Positions 36,060-44,925 of a DNA stretch of 64,000 nucleotides are shown in pieces. The position numbers and the translations under genes were made by a program. How positions within the stretch are numbered: position 1 is the first letter of the stretch; every line of letters starts with the position of its first letter. The stretch spans positions 91,816 to 155,815 of the forward strand of contig NZ_JANJZD010000013.1 in the NCBI RefSeq assembly GCF_024623325.1, given 5' to 3'. Source of the stretch: Acetatifactor muris (GTDB lineage: Bacteria; Bacillota; Clostridia; Lachnospirales; Lachnospiraceae). The notes under the pieces are model-generated. The model was given only the letters and a program-made list of their open reading frames with translations. It did not search any database and was not told the origin of the DNA.

Positions 36060-36857
36060 TCACTTCACCTGAAAGTCCTGGGATTCCTGCATCCGGTACA
36101 GCCGCATTCCATTATCCCACACTTTTTTCCGCACTTCCTCTTCCGAAATCCCTTTTACCTCAGCCAATGCGGCAATGACATAAGGGAGATTCAGAGAGCT
36201 GTTGCGCTTTCCTCTGTGCGGAACCGGCGCCAGATAGGGACAGTCTGTCTCCAGCACAATCCTGTCCATGGGAATATAGGCAACGGCCTCCTTCAGCTTC
36301 CTGGCATTTTTAAAAGTCAGAACACCTCCCACGCCAAAGAAGAAATCCATCTCCAAAAATGTCCTCGCCGTCTCCTTTGTGTAGGAATAGCAGTGTACCA
36401 CACCACCGATTTCACCGGCTTTTTCTGCCTTCATGATATCCACAGTGTCTTTTGCGGCATCCCTGGAATGAATCACCACCGGCAGGTGGATTTCTCTGGC
36501 CAGGTTCAGCTGACGGACAAACCATTTTTTCTGGGTCTCCCGCTCCGGTTCCCCCCAGTAATAGTCCAGCCCAATCTCCCCCACTGCCACACATTTTTCC
36601 CACAGGCACATCTTCTTTAGATGCTCAAATTTCTCTTCAGTCATTTCTCCGGTCTCACCGGGATGTATCCCCAGTGCGGCATAGATATAATCATACTTTT
36701 TTGACAGTACAACAGTTCTCTCGCAGGAAACCACACTGGCTCCCACATTTACAATTCTCGCTATTCCGCTTTCCGGCAATGCCTCCAGCAGTGCCTCTCT
36801 GTCCCCGTCAAATGCACTGTCATCATAATGAGCATGTGTATCAAAAATATATGTCAT
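36060..36857 (-). CDS. TatD family metal-dependent hydrolase
   Basis: A 265-residue TIM-barrel nuclease. The metal ligands and family motifs are all visible: FDTHAHYDD at the N-terminus, GEIGLDYYWG, VIHSRDA, VVHCYSY and ETDCPYLAPVPHRGKRN. TatD proteins act as 3'-5' exonucleases or DNases and in DNA repair or quality control; the exact role here is not known. It is a single gene, with AGAGGGAAAC before the ATG. Length and spacing of motifs are normal. Confidence 0.95.
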   Translation of the reverse strand: MTYIFDTHAHYDDSAFDGDREALLEALPESGIARIVNVGASVVSCERTVVLSKKYDYIYAALGIHPGETGEMTEEKFEHLKKMCLWEKCVAVGEIGLDYYWGEPERETQKKWFVRQLNLAREIHLPVVIHSRDAAKDTVDIMKAEKAGEIGGVVHCYSYTKETARTFLEMDFFFGVGGVLTFKNARKLKEAVAYIPMDRIVLETDCPYLAPVPHRGKRNSSLNLPYVIAALAEVKGISEEEVRKKVWDNGMRLYRMQESQDFQVK

Positions 36858-37027
36858 TCTGTTTCCCTCTCTGGCCCTGAATATTCAGGCCTCTCCAAAC
36901 CTTCAGCGGTGCCGTTTCATCGTAAAATTCCGTCGCTGTCATCTGAGATACACGGTATTATATCACACTTTTTTAAGCAAAAAGAAATTATTTTTTCATG
37001 CTTTTTATATATTCTTAATAAATTGTG

Positions 37028-37056
37028 TTGCATTTTGTCAGAATTTCACGTAATAT
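37028..37056 (+). promoter_or_regulatory. Promoter of the zinc-ribbon membrane protein gene
   Basis: TTGCAT (37028-37033), 17 bases, TAATAT (37051-37056), 47 bp before the ATG at 37104. Confidence 0.7.
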
Positions 37057-37103
37057 GGAATAGGAAAATAATAACAAACGCAGTAAAGAAAAGGAGAACT
37101 ATT

Positions 37104-37994
37104 ATGGCATTTTGTGAATTTTGCGGAAAAGAGTTACAGGAAGGAGAAGTGTGCAGCTGCCGGGCAGCCACCGCACAGGCTCCGGAAACTGCCGCTCAAA
37201 GCATGGATAAAAATACGGCTGTAGAATCAGCCACGCAGGCACCGCCTGTACCTCCGGTACAACCGGCTCCTGCCGCCTCAGGAGAAGGTTCCGCCTCGCA
37301 GCCTTCCGTCACCATCACACTTCCTGACAAGGATGCGCTTACCAGCGGCCTGAAGAAAGTTCTGTCCACCACATTGGCAGTGCTAAAGCAGCCAGCCACA
37401 GAAGGCAGAAAGTTTGTGGAAAAGGGAGATAAAATCGCAGCAATTGGGATTATTGCCGTTCAGACACTTTTCTCCTGCCTCTTCAGCATTATTATGGTAA
37501 GCAGAGTCAACCTGGCTCTTGATCTGGGAAAAGACTATAAATTCTCCGGTCTGAAAGCATTCTTCCTGACTCTGTTGTTCTCATTGATCTTCTCCGGGAT
37601 AATGCTGTTGCTGCTGTGGGGTGCAGCCATTATCATGAAAGCATCTACGAACCTGGAACAGATACTGTCTCTGACAGCCGTGCGTTCCATCGGACTGCTT
37701 CCCATGATTATTCTTGGCAATGTATTCATGATTATTAACACCCCCACCACCATCTCTCTTGGTCTCGTACTATATTATGGTTCTTTCTTCCTTGCCACCG
37801 TTTTCCTTCTCGGTGCAGTCAAAGGTTTAACCGGCGTAAAGGACGATCTGGCATCTTACGTGGTATTCGGCGTGATGGTGGTATTCATCCTCCTCTTCTG
37901 GCTGATTGGCACCAAAATGGCACTGTCCCTGTATATTCCCGGTTCCATCCGTGACCGGATCGGCAATATCAGTTCTCTGATGAGAATGTTTTAA
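37104..37994 (+). CDS. Zinc-ribbon membrane protein, function unknown
   Basis: 296 residues. A short zinc ribbon opens the protein (CEFCGKELQEGEVCSC), followed by a disordered Ala/Pro/Gln-rich linker to about residue 75 and a soluble stretch. Five or six membrane helices fill residues 115-290, in a YIP1-like layout. Similar zinc-ribbon/multi-helix proteins are frequent in Clostridia and have no known role. GGAGAAC precedes the ATG; a longer upstream reading has no start site. Its own promoter (37028-37056) and terminator (38026-38080) make it a single-gene transcript. Confidence 0.85.
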   Translation: MAFCEFCGKELQEGEVCSCRAATAQAPETAAQSMDKNTAVESATQAPPVPPVQPAPAASGEGSASQPSVTITLPDKDALTSGLKKVLSTTLAVLKQPATEGRKFVEKGDKIAAIGIIAVQTLFSCLFSIIMVSRVNLALDLGKDYKFSGLKAFFLTLLFSLIFSGIMLLLLWGAAIIMKASTNLEQILSLTAVRSIGLLPMIILGNVFMIINTPTTISLGLVLYYGSFFLATVFLLGAVKGLTGVKDDLASYVVFGVMVVFILLFWLIGTKMALSLYIPGSIRDRIGNISSLMRMF

Positions 37995-38025
37995 GTAGCT
38001 TTTTTTACAACAGGAACAAGATAAC

Positions 38026-38080
38026 AGGAACCACAACACCTGTGGGACATTCTTCCATCAATGGTGTGTGGTTCCTTTTT
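38026..38080 (+). terminator. Terminator after the zinc-ribbon gene
   Basis: AGGAACCACAACACC pairs with GGTGTGTGGTTCCT (one bulge) around a 22-base loop, followed by TTTTT. It starts 32 bp past the stop at 37994. Confidence 0.8.
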
Positions 38081-38182
38081 GTCGCTTTCTCTTCTTCACT
38101 TCCGTGCTTTTCCGGTTTCAGCATTCCTTCTGCCACTTCTCCCCGGCCGGCCATTGCCTTTCCTGTCACCGTCGCCTTACTT

Positions 38183-38815
38183 TCAGGGCCTTCCGTTTAC
38201 CGGATCCGCATAATAAATCCGACTCTCCTCCAGAATCCGGAATCTTCCCTTATCCAGAGTCAGAATAGATGCCGCGCAATTAGGCAGACTGAGCTGCCAG
38301 AAATCCCCCAGCGGAATCCCGCACACAGCGCTTAAAAGCCCCCTGTTAAACGCACCATGAGCCACAATCAGTACATTTTCACAGGCTCCTTCCAGAGGCA
38401 CAATCTGCTCCTGCAGGAATGCCCTGCCTCTGTCCATGACATCCTGAAAAGATTCCGCGCCCTCCGGCGGGATATAATGTTCCGGATCACAGAAGAAATT
38501 ATGAAGGGGATGCGTGGATTTCTGCTGCTTTGCTTCATCAAAAGCAGCTCCTTCATGTTCCCCGAAAAACATCTCCTTCAGCCGTTCATCGGATACCAGC
38601 GAAACAGGCCTGTCCCCGAGAATAATCTGTGCCGTCTCGGCCGCCCGGACAAGGGGAGAACAAAATGCTCTGTCAAATGCGATCTCTCTCAGTGCTTCCG
38701 CTGTCTTCACTGCCAGTTCTCTTCCAAACGCATTCAGCGCAATATCACTCTGTCCCTGCAGCCTGCGCGTCCTGTTCCATTCTGTTTCGCCGTGTCTGAA
38801 AAGGTATATTTTCAC
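38183..38815 (-). CDS. Histidine phosphatase family protein
   Basis: A 210-residue phosphoglycerate-mutase-like phosphatase. The phosphohistidine motif is RHGETEWN (His8); the second arginine lies in CSPLVRAAET, the acid in FFGEHEG and the second histidine in VAHGAFNRG. A GTG start at 38815 is preceded by AAGGGGACAG. Members act on sugar phosphates, adenosylcobalamin precursors (CobC) or broad substrates; no cobalamin genes are nearby, so the substrate is open. It lies 20 bp after the hypothetical gene ending at 38836 and is probably co-transcribed with it. Confidence 0.93.
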   Translation of the reverse strand: MKIYLFRHGETEWNRTRRLQGQSDIALNAFGRELAVKTAEALREIAFDRAFCSPLVRAAETAQIILGDRPVSLVSDERLKEMFFGEHEGAAFDEAKQQKSTHPLHNFFCDPEHYIPPEGAESFQDVMDRGRAFLQEQIVPLEGACENVLIVAHGAFNRGLLSAVCGIPLGDFWQLSLPNCAASILTLDKGRFRILEESRIYYADPVNGRP

Positions 38816-38835
38816 CTCTGTCCCCTTCCCTGCCT

Positions 38836-39477
38836 CTATTCCATATTCCGGCGATACTTTATATTCAGAAAAGCGTCTCTGTCATTTTTAAACATGTATT
38901 TGTACTCAGGATTATTCCCCACAACTATATGAGAATATCTCTCATATATCTCCTGTATCCGTGACAGATTGCTTTCAGATACCCGGACTCTTTCCACACT
39001 GCCGTCTTTAAGTCCCAGACAAAGATAATAATTCACTCTGTTTCTGGACCTTTCCGTTTCACCATACACCAGGACCACGATATCATTGCCCACCAGAAGA
39101 CAATTCAGGTCATGACTGTATATCCAGCTCTTGCCGACCCATATATTGCCCACCTTCTCCGCTGCCGCGAAATCAGTGTCCAGCTGCTCCATGGTGACTC
39201 CCGAATGTCCCTCCAGATATTTCCGCGCCCGCTTTCCCACTGAATTTGTAAGACCTCTGATTATAAGAGCCACCACAATCAACAGGAAAAAAAGTCCCAG
39301 TCCGGCCAACCCGTAAATATTGCTCATGGACTCGCTTTTAGCCAGTTCCGGTGTCCCTCCCTGCAGGGCCTCAAGAGCAGCAGGCCCGTACTTCCAGAAA
39401 GGTGCGCTCAAAGCCAGACAAATCAGACAAAAGAGCAATATGCTCATCCAATATTTTAAAGTCAGTTTTCCTACCAT
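38836..39477 (-). CDS. Two-helix membrane protein with DUF6709-like domain
   Basis: 213 residues: two membrane helices (about 10-30 and 55-75) and a cytoplasmic domain of some 130 residues containing DFAAAEKVGNIWVGKSWIY and later NVKY-like closing strands. The C-terminal half resembles the end of the protein encoded next to it (39497-40915), where FAEDVLNAGSEWQF and GSRYWVALSW occupy the same positions, so they may be paralogous modules. I think this is the DUF6709 family but that is from memory. GGGAGGGGC precedes the ATG. No function can be named. Confidence 0.7.
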   Translation of the reverse strand: MVGKLTLKYWMSILLFCLICLALSAPFWKYGPAALEALQGGTPELAKSESMSNIYGLAGLGLFFLLIVVALIIRGLTNSVGKRARKYLEGHSGVTMEQLDTDFAAAEKVGNIWVGKSWIYSHDLNCLLVGNDIVVLVYGETERSRNRVNYYLCLGLKDGSVERVRVSESNLSRIQEIYERYSHIVVGNNPEYKYMFKNDRDAFLNIKYRRNME

Positions 39478-39496
39478 ATTCCGCCCCTCCCACTTC

Positions 39497-40915
39497 TCAC
39501 ACTGCCGTAATCTTTACATTGTCGCCGACTCTCTTTCTCACAAGCACCATAAACAGTCCGAGAGAATCTTCCCAGTTGAAAGACAGTGCCTTATCAAAGG
39601 TCTTCTTCGGAGTGGCGTTGCGATAATAGAACCTGGCCACATAGGAAACATAGCTGACACGCACTTTCCCGCTGCGTACCTGCCCTGATATGGTGGCCGT
39701 CTCAATCTTATCCAGACGCTCGGAGTCAATGACTGTCGCCTGTCCGTTCCAGGAGAGCGCCACCCAGTAGCGGCTCCCCACGACACCCTGCAGCATGGCA
39801 TCCTTTGTCTTCTCCCTGAATTGCCACTCACTGCCCGCATTCAGAACATCCTCTGCAAAATCTTCCTGTTCCGACGCCGAAGGGAGCTCCTTTTTGACAC
39901 TCTTTTCCAGCTTCTTCAAAATTTTGCCGGGTTTCGCCTGTCCCTTCTGTCCGAACCAGAAAAGCAATCCTGTCAATTCTCCCAGCAGCACGCCGAGAGA
40001 CAGGTAAAATACAAGTAACTTCTGCACAGGCACTTTTACAAAAATGCCGATAGCCAGGAAAATCACCACACCGCCCAGCACCGACAGATAGCCCAGACGG
40101 CGTCCGCGATTGAGACTGTAATCGCACCAGTCTTCCACCCAGTCTCTCTGTGCGGCCAAAAAGCGATCCAGCTTACTTCCGGATTTCTCTGCCTTGTCAG
40201 AATGCTTTCCAGCGCCCCGTAACAGAGCAATCAGCCGGAACACGGCAATCAGGAGATTGAGCCCTGCCGCGAATGCACAAATCCAGATATCACCACCTGA
40301 CAGACCATTGATACTGCCGTCTACTATATAATACCAGTCAGACTGCTGCCAGCCCTCCTCCAGGGCCTTACCCATAGCCGCCATGACCTTGCCGTATTCA
40401 TCTGAATTAAAATAAGCTTCATAATGAGAACCGCTTCCCCCGGAGCTCATGTAGCTGTCTACAATCTCACTGTCTTCCACTGCGGCGAGCATCTCTTCCA
40501 CTGCTTCCGACTCCATGGGCTCCAGTGATCCCCACGCCGTAAACGGCTCCATATCCTTGCCTGCTCTCATCTCTGCCGACAAATGCAGGTCCCACATGAG
40601 ATTCTCAAGTCTGCCCTTGTCATTGTCCGACACCACGATGTAGATAAACGCCTGTCGCTCCTGATCGTATACCACATACCCCATGGTTCTCACCCTGTCA
40701 GGATCTCCCGAATAATACTCTTCTACCCGGGATGCAATCGGATACGCCGCTTCATATGATATGTAACGTCCTTCCGCTTCGCTGAACGTCGTGCCTGAAG
40801 CCAGCTCCTCCGGCCCTCCCCTCATCTTCGTACACAGCGAGCCGCCGAGAATCCAGAATACAGCCGCGCCTGCCAGCGCACATAACGTTATTACAATACT
40901 TAAAAGTTTTTTCAT
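39497..40915 (-). CDS. Large membrane protein with C-terminal DUF6709-like domain
   Basis: 472 residues: an N-terminal membrane helix (about 5-25), an extracytoplasmic domain of roughly 180 residues (VVYDQERQAFIYIVV), a second helix near 210-235, a basic cytoplasmic loop, two helices around 270-320, and a cytoplasmic C-terminal domain resembling the neighbour's. AAGGAGAGGG precedes the ATG. It heads a leftward transcript of three genes with the shorter relative and the phosphatase. It might be a membrane sensor, but nothing in the sequence proves it. Confidence 0.7.
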   Translation of the reverse strand: MKKLLSIVITLCALAGAAVFWILGGSLCTKMRGGPEELASGTTFSEAEGRYISYEAAYPIASRVEEYYSGDPDRVRTMGYVVYDQERQAFIYIVVSDNDKGRLENLMWDLHLSAEMRAGKDMEPFTAWGSLEPMESEAVEEMLAAVEDSEIVDSYMSSGGSGSHYEAYFNSDEYGKVMAAMGKALEEGWQQSDWYYIVDGSINGLSGGDIWICAFAAGLNLLIAVFRLIALLRGAGKHSDKAEKSGSKLDRFLAAQRDWVEDWCDYSLNRGRRLGYLSVLGGVVIFLAIGIFVKVPVQKLLVFYLSLGVLLGELTGLLFWFGQKGQAKPGKILKKLEKSVKKELPSASEQEDFAEDVLNAGSEWQFREKTKDAMLQGVVGSRYWVALSWNGQATVIDSERLDKIETATISGQVRSGKVRVSYVSYVARFYYRNATPKKTFDKALSFNWEDSLGLFMVLVRKRVGDNVKITAV

Positions 40916-41105
40916 TATGCCCTCTCCTTACCATTATTTTTTCTGCTATATTATACAAAAAAATCCGGGATATTTCAATAAATTGATTTTATTTGATTTG
41001 GAATTCATTTTAGATGACAGATTTATGTCAGGTTACTTTCGGGATACGCCGACAGCAGGACAAGGTACTCGGAAAACTGATTTTTGATTCTGAGAGATTT
41101 GCACG

Positions 41106-41153
41106 AAAAAAGAACCGCCCCCAGGGCCTCTAAATCCCCAAAAACAGTTCTTC
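41106..41153 (-). terminator. Terminator after tRNA-Lys
   Basis: Read leftward, AAGAACTG pairs with CGGTTCTT around a long loop and is followed by TTTT. It starts four bases after the tRNA 3' end. Confidence 0.7.
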
Positions 41154-41156
41154 ACA

Positions 41157-41229
41157 TGCGCCGCCAGGGGCTCGAACCCTGGACACCCTGATTAAGAGTC
41201 AGGTGCTCTACCAACTGAGCTAGCGGCGC
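41157..41229 (-). tRNA. tRNA-Lys (anticodon CTT)
   Basis: A complete 73-nt cloverleaf: acceptor GCGCCGC/GCGGCGC, D arm GCTCAGTTGGTAGAGC, anticodon stem CCTGA/TCAGG with loop CTCTTAA (anticodon CTT), and T arm CCAGG GTTCGAG CCTGG with TTCGAG. Discriminator A; no CCA is encoded. It reads AAG codons. The promoter is at 41282-41310. Confidence 0.97.
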
Positions 41230-41281
41230 GTTTCCTTTGTAGGGTATGTTCATCAACATACTGTTCTGTACAACAAAATGA

Positions 41282-41310
41282 ATTATATTATATTTTTTTA
41301 AGAAATGCAA
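41282..41310 (-). promoter_or_regulatory. Promoter of tRNA-Lys
   Basis: TTGCAT (41305-41310), 17 bases, TATAAT (41282-41287) on the minus strand. A hairpin GTATGTT/AACATAC at 41245-41262 would lie in the 5' leader. Confidence 0.75.
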
Positions 41311-41329
41311 GTACTTTTTTTAAAAAAAA

Positions 41330-41806
41330 TTAATTTTCTACATCCGGCTCCATTTTCCGGCATGCCCTGCAATAACCATATAATTCCAGCTTATGGCCTG
41401 TGACAGTAAACCCTTCCGTTTCCTCCAGATGAAGGTGCGTGAAAGGACAGCTCTGCAGCGGAACCCTTTTGTGACATTCCAGACATACCGCGTAATGTGT
41501 ATGTTCGTCCCGTTTCAGTTCATAGACAGTCGTACCGTCTTCCATCCAGGCAGTCTTCTCCACAAGCCCCTTCTCTTCAAAGGCCGCCAGAATCCGGTAG
41601 ATAGTCGACACTGCATATTCCTCCCCCTGACTTTTCCGCTCCACACGATGGTAAATCTGCGCCGCGCTCAGAGGTTCCTTTGCTTCCCACAATATGCCGT
41701 ATACGCTTTTTCGCTGTTTCGTCCATTTTATTCCCTGTGGATACTCAATTTCTCTTGTTTTGATCATATGACAAGTTACGCTGCCTTCTCTCCGCAGCCC
41801 CTTCAT
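41330..41806 (-). CDS. Fur-family metal-dependent regulator (Zur-like)
   Basis: 158 residues or slightly fewer: a winged helix (KWTKQRKSVYGILWEAKEPL, YAVSTIYRILAAFEEKGLV) and a dimerisation/metal domain. Two CxxC pairs, CLEC and CRAC, form the structural zinc site, and HTHYAVC and HLHLEE supply sensing histidines. No strong ribosome site precedes the ATG at 41806 or the alternative at 41767, so the start is uncertain; a 13-base repeat (41773-41785, 41819-41831) straddles this region. It lies 28 bp after the metal-exporter gene in one operon controlled by the palindrome at 42726-42752. Zinc, manganese or iron sensing cannot be separated by eye. Confidence 0.9.
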   Translation of the reverse strand: MKGLRREGSVTCHMIKTREIEYPQGIKWTKQRKSVYGILWEAKEPLSAAQIYHRVERKSQGEEYAVSTIYRILAAFEEKGLVEKTAWMEDGTTVYELKRDEHTHYAVCLECHKRVPLQSCPFTHLHLEETEGFTVTGHKLELYGYCRACRKMEPDVEN

Positions 41807-41834
41807 TTTGTTATTTATAAGTTACGCTGCCGGT

Positions 41835-42677
41835 TTATACAGGAAGAAATCCCATCACGATTCCCGCAGCCACTCCAATTCCATAGAGGAGCAACAGGAT
41901 TTTCAGGTTTTCTCTTCTGTTGTGATTCACCCGGAAAAGCACCAGCACACCCACGCCGGACCCTGTAAACAGACCCGCCATTGTGGCTCCCAGGCTTAAG
42001 GCGCCTTCCAGATACAGCCGGGTAATCACCACCGACCCGGCACAGTTTGGTATCAGCCCCACAAAACCTGCCAGCACAGGGCCAAGCACAGCTCTGTCCC
42101 GCAGCAGCTTTTCCAGGATATCATCCCCCGAAAAATGAAGGACCAGATTCAGAATAAATGTTATCAGCAAAATGAAAAAGGCAATTTGTGCTGTATGTGT
42201 CAACGCAGAGGATAGAATCCCTTTCTCACAGTGACAGTGCTCCTGCTCACAGATGTCGTGGATACTTCCTCTGTCCTCCGCCTTTTTTCTGCGCCGTATC
42301 AGGTCAATCAGCAGACCCGCCGTCATTCCCAGAAGCGCCTTCCCCAGAAGGATTCCCACAATTTCCTTAAAGGGCGCCCTCTCCGAAATAAGGATGGGCA
42401 GCATTTCATCGGAAGTGGACAGATAGATTGCAATCAGTGTCCCCAGTGTAATCACACGTCCGGCATACAGATTGGACGCCGCCGCCGAAAATCCGCACTG
42501 CGGAACCGCTCCCAGCAGACTGCCCATCACAGGCGCCGCCTTATCCGCATTTTTAAGCCATCTCCGGATTCCGTTCCCTGTCCTGTGCTCCAAATACTCC
42601 ATTGCCAGATAAGCCAGAAACAAAAAGGGAATCAGTTTTATACTGTCTATAACAGAATGTTCAACAATGTGCAGCAT
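41835..42677 (-). CDS. Putative heavy-metal exporter (ArsP_2/manganese transporter type)
   Basis: 280 residues from the ATG at 42677 (GGGAGGC upstream; an ATG at 42710 has no site). It has two repeated halves of about four to five helices, marked by VPQCGFSAAASN in the first and IPNCAGSVVITR in the second, a pattern of the ten-helix ArsP_2 metal-transporter family. The central cytoplasmic loop DICEQEHCHCEKG is rich in Cys, His and Glu and probably binds metal. It is coded with a Fur-family regulator and has a Fur-like operator in its promoter. Ion and direction are inferred. Confidence 0.8.
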   Translation of the reverse strand: MLHIVEHSVIDSIKLIPFLFLAYLAMEYLEHRTGNGIRRWLKNADKAAPVMGSLLGAVPQCGFSAAASNLYAGRVITLGTLIAIYLSTSDEMLPILISERAPFKEIVGILLGKALLGMTAGLLIDLIRRRKKAEDRGSIHDICEQEHCHCEKGILSSALTHTAQIAFFILLITFILNLVLHFSGDDILEKLLRDRAVLGPVLAGFVGLIPNCAGSVVITRLYLEGALSLGATMAGLFTGSGVGVLVLFRVNHNRRENLKILLLLYGIGVAAGIVMGFLPV

Positions 42678-42725
42678 CTGTGTGCCTCCCGTTCCGTCGC
42701 CTGCATTCATATCATACAGGCGCCC

Positions 42726-42752
42726 AAATGCAAATGCAATTCATTTGCATTT
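42726..42752. promoter_or_regulatory. Fur-family operator palindrome
   Basis: AAATGCAAAT, seven bases, ATTTGCATTT: a perfect 10-bp inverted repeat just downstream of the -10 box, where a bound repressor would block the start. Its shape is like Zur/Fur boxes though the sequence differs from the Bacillus consensus. Confidence 0.8.
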
Positions 42753-42755
42753 AGA

Positions 42756-42783
42756 ACTATAGCACATTTTATACTTTTGTCAA
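42756..42783 (-). promoter_or_regulatory. Promoter of the metal exporter-Fur operon
   Basis: TTGACA (42778-42783), 16 bases, TATAGT (42756-42761) with an extended TGC before the -10, minus strand. Confidence 0.85.
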
Positions 42784-42884
42784 GCACTTATTGACTTTCT
42801 ACAATAGTTCCGTAATCTGTCATAACAGTTCAGACAGGCACTGCACTGTTACCCTGTCTGATTATTCCCGCCTGTCGTGTACAA

Positions 42885-43550
42885 TTACCCCTTACGCCTG
42901 CTCCGAAACAGAAAAAATACACCCAGCAAAATACCTGCTGTCAGAAGAATCATTCCCACCGGTGCGCTGATTCTGGCTCTCTGCATTCTTCTGGAGGCAT
43001 CTTTAATCATCAGAGGCTCTCCCATAGCCGCAATCTCTGCATCTGTATATCCGATTTCACGCATATATTCCGAGAGCAGATAGGGAAGCCTTCCCTGCGC
43101 TTTTACCACATAACCTTCCAGCATTATCGTGGAGACAGGCCAGACTCCGGTATCCAGATAATCCAACGTCTCCTCCAGCAAAGTCTCCATTGCTGCCTGT
43201 CTATCCGCAGGAATCTCCAGAATCATCATCCCTTCCTCAGCCGGAATTGTATAATAATATGCGCTGACCTTTCCTCCGTCCATATTCGACATATCTGCAA
43301 AGCACCCATACGTATAAGGTACCGCTCCCTTTACATGCATTCCCTCCCGGGCTCCGTTATCCAGCAGATACTCCACATCATACTCCGGTTTCAGAGACAT
43401 CCAGAAGTTCTGTGCCGACGACATCACAATGACAAACCCTATGGCACACAGTGCCATAACCACCACAATCTTCCAGGTTCTCTTCACTTCTTCCTTATCC
43501 GACTGATATGTTCCAAACATAGTGTTGACACTTCTGTCAGTTTTTCTCAT
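42885..43550 (-). CDS. Membrane protein with extracytoplasmic domain, function unknown
   Basis: 221 residues: a cytoplasmic tail, one membrane helix (about 27-47), an outside domain of about 140 residues with VPYTYGCFADMSN and EGMMILEIPADRQAAM, and a second helix near the C-terminus followed by FRSRRKG. Layout and length suggest a small sensor or accessory protein. GGGAGAAC precedes the ATG at 43550. I recall proteins like this being called DUF6709 or left hypothetical, and do not assign a role. Confidence 0.7.
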   Translation of the reverse strand: MRKTDRSVNTMFGTYQSDKEEVKRTWKIVVVMALCAIGFVIVMSSAQNFWMSLKPEYDVEYLLDNGAREGMHVKGAVPYTYGCFADMSNMDGGKVSAYYYTIPAEEGMMILEIPADRQAAMETLLEETLDYLDTGVWPVSTIMLEGYVVKAQGRLPYLLSEYMREIGYTDAEIAAMGEPLMIKDASRRMQRARISAPVGMILLTAGILLGVFFLFRSRRKG

Positions 43551-43592
43551 TTTCGTTCTCCCACTATTCCCGACTTCTGTTCTTCCCTAATT

Positions 43593-43621
43593 ATAATATG
43601 CATTTCCCAGAAATCTTTCAA
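43593..43621 (-). promoter_or_regulatory. Promoter of the 42885-43550 gene
   Basis: TTGAAA (43616-43621), 17 bases, TATTAT (43593-43598) on the minus strand. The -35 lies just beyond the rRNA methyltransferase stop at 43649. Confidence 0.65.
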
Positions 43622-43648
43622 TAGATTCATTTCAGCCACTTCCACAAA

Positions 43649-44851
43649 CTACCTCTCGCTGACCACCTGAAAAATGTAGAATTTCAGATAATATGACTGC
43701 TCTGCCGCCCAAAGAATCGGGTGATCAGGGCCCTGGGTACGGAATTCCACCTGCCGCAGTCTCCTGTGTGCCCCTGTCGCCGCCTCCCGCAGTGTTTTGG
43801 CAAAAAGCTCCTGTTCCATAAAATGAGAGCAGGAACAGGTGACCAGAAATCCGCCGTCCCGCACCAGCTTCAGGCCTCTGAGATTGATTTCCCGATACCC
43901 CTTCACCGCGTTTTTGACGGAATTCCTGGATTTGGTAAAGGCAGGCGGGTCCAGAATCACCACGTCAAATTTCTCTCCCCTTTTCTCCAGCTCCGGAAGT
44001 AATTCAAATACATCTGCACATAGAAACCGGACTTTTTCCTCCAGATGATTCAGTCTGGCATTTTCCTCAGCCTGTGTTACGGCAAGCAGGGACGCATCCA
44101 CCCCCAGCACGCTCTCCGCCCCGGCAATTCCGGCATTCAGCGCAAAGGATCCCGTATGCGTAAAGCAGTCCAGTACTTTTTTCCCTCTGCAGATCCTGTG
44201 AATGGCCGCTCTGTTGTTCTTCTGATCGAGGAAAAATCCCGTTTTCTGCCCTTCTGCCACATCCACCAGATATTTTACACCATTCTCTGCAATTTCCACT
44301 TTGGTGTCAAAGGGGGCTCCGATGAACCCTTTGCTTCTCTCCATTCCCTCCTGCAGCCGCACTTTTGCGTCGCTTCGCTCATAGACACCGCGGATATGGA
44401 TGCCATCCTCCTGCAGCACTTTCTTCGCCGCGTCCACAATCACTGATTTCCATCTGTCAATTCCCAGAGCCAGCGATTCCACCACCAGCACATCCTCAAA
44501 CTTATCCACCACAATACCCGGCAGAAAATCCGCCTCTCCGAAAACCAGGCGGCAGCTGGAAGTATCCATAATCTGCCTGCGATACTCCCAGGCATCCCGG
44601 ACTCTCCGCTCCAGAAATGCTTCATCTATGACCATATCTTTTTTTCTGGACAGCATGCGTACGGTAATTTTAGATTTCGTATTAATAAAACCGCAGCCCA
44701 TACAATAGCCGTCGAAATCATGAACCGCCACCACATCACCGTCTTCGAAATCCCCCTCAATCTTATCTATTTCATTGTCATAAATCCACGCGCCTCCCGC
44801 CTTTAAGTTACGTCCCTCGCCTTTTTTCAGAATTACTGTTGTCCGCTCCAT
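43649..44851 (-). CDS. Class I SAM-dependent rRNA methyltransferase (RlmI-like)
   Basis: 400 residues: an N-terminal PUA domain (about 1-75, GGAWIYDNEID), a linker, and a Rossmann methyltransferase domain with SAM motif VLDCFTHTGSFAL, acidic AESVLGVDAS and the catalytic-loop VILDPPAF. These match RlmI/YwbD-type enzymes that place m5C on 23S rRNA. The late TCSCSHFM with two cysteines is also typical. AAGGGAAG precedes the ATG. It is a single gene, and the exact position methylated is inferred from the family. Confidence 0.93.
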   Translation of the reverse strand: MERTTVILKKGEGRNLKAGGAWIYDNEIDKIEGDFEDGDVVAVHDFDGYCMGCGFINTKSKITVRMLSRKKDMVIDEAFLERRVRDAWEYRRQIMDTSSCRLVFGEADFLPGIVVDKFEDVLVVESLALGIDRWKSVIVDAAKKVLQEDGIHIRGVYERSDAKVRLQEGMERSKGFIGAPFDTKVEIAENGVKYLVDVAEGQKTGFFLDQKNNRAAIHRICRGKKVLDCFTHTGSFALNAGIAGAESVLGVDASLLAVTQAEENARLNHLEEKVRFLCADVFELLPELEKRGEKFDVVILDPPAFTKSRNSVKNAVKGYREINLRGLKLVRDGGFLVTCSCSHFMEQELFAKTLREAATGAHRRLRQVEFRTQGPDHPILWAAEQSYYLKFYIFQVVSER

Positions 44852-44925
44852 TTTATCTTCCCTTCATGGCCTTATACTTTTCGCATGTTCCTGTTGCCAA
44901 TAGGCACGACAGCTTTTCCCGTTGC

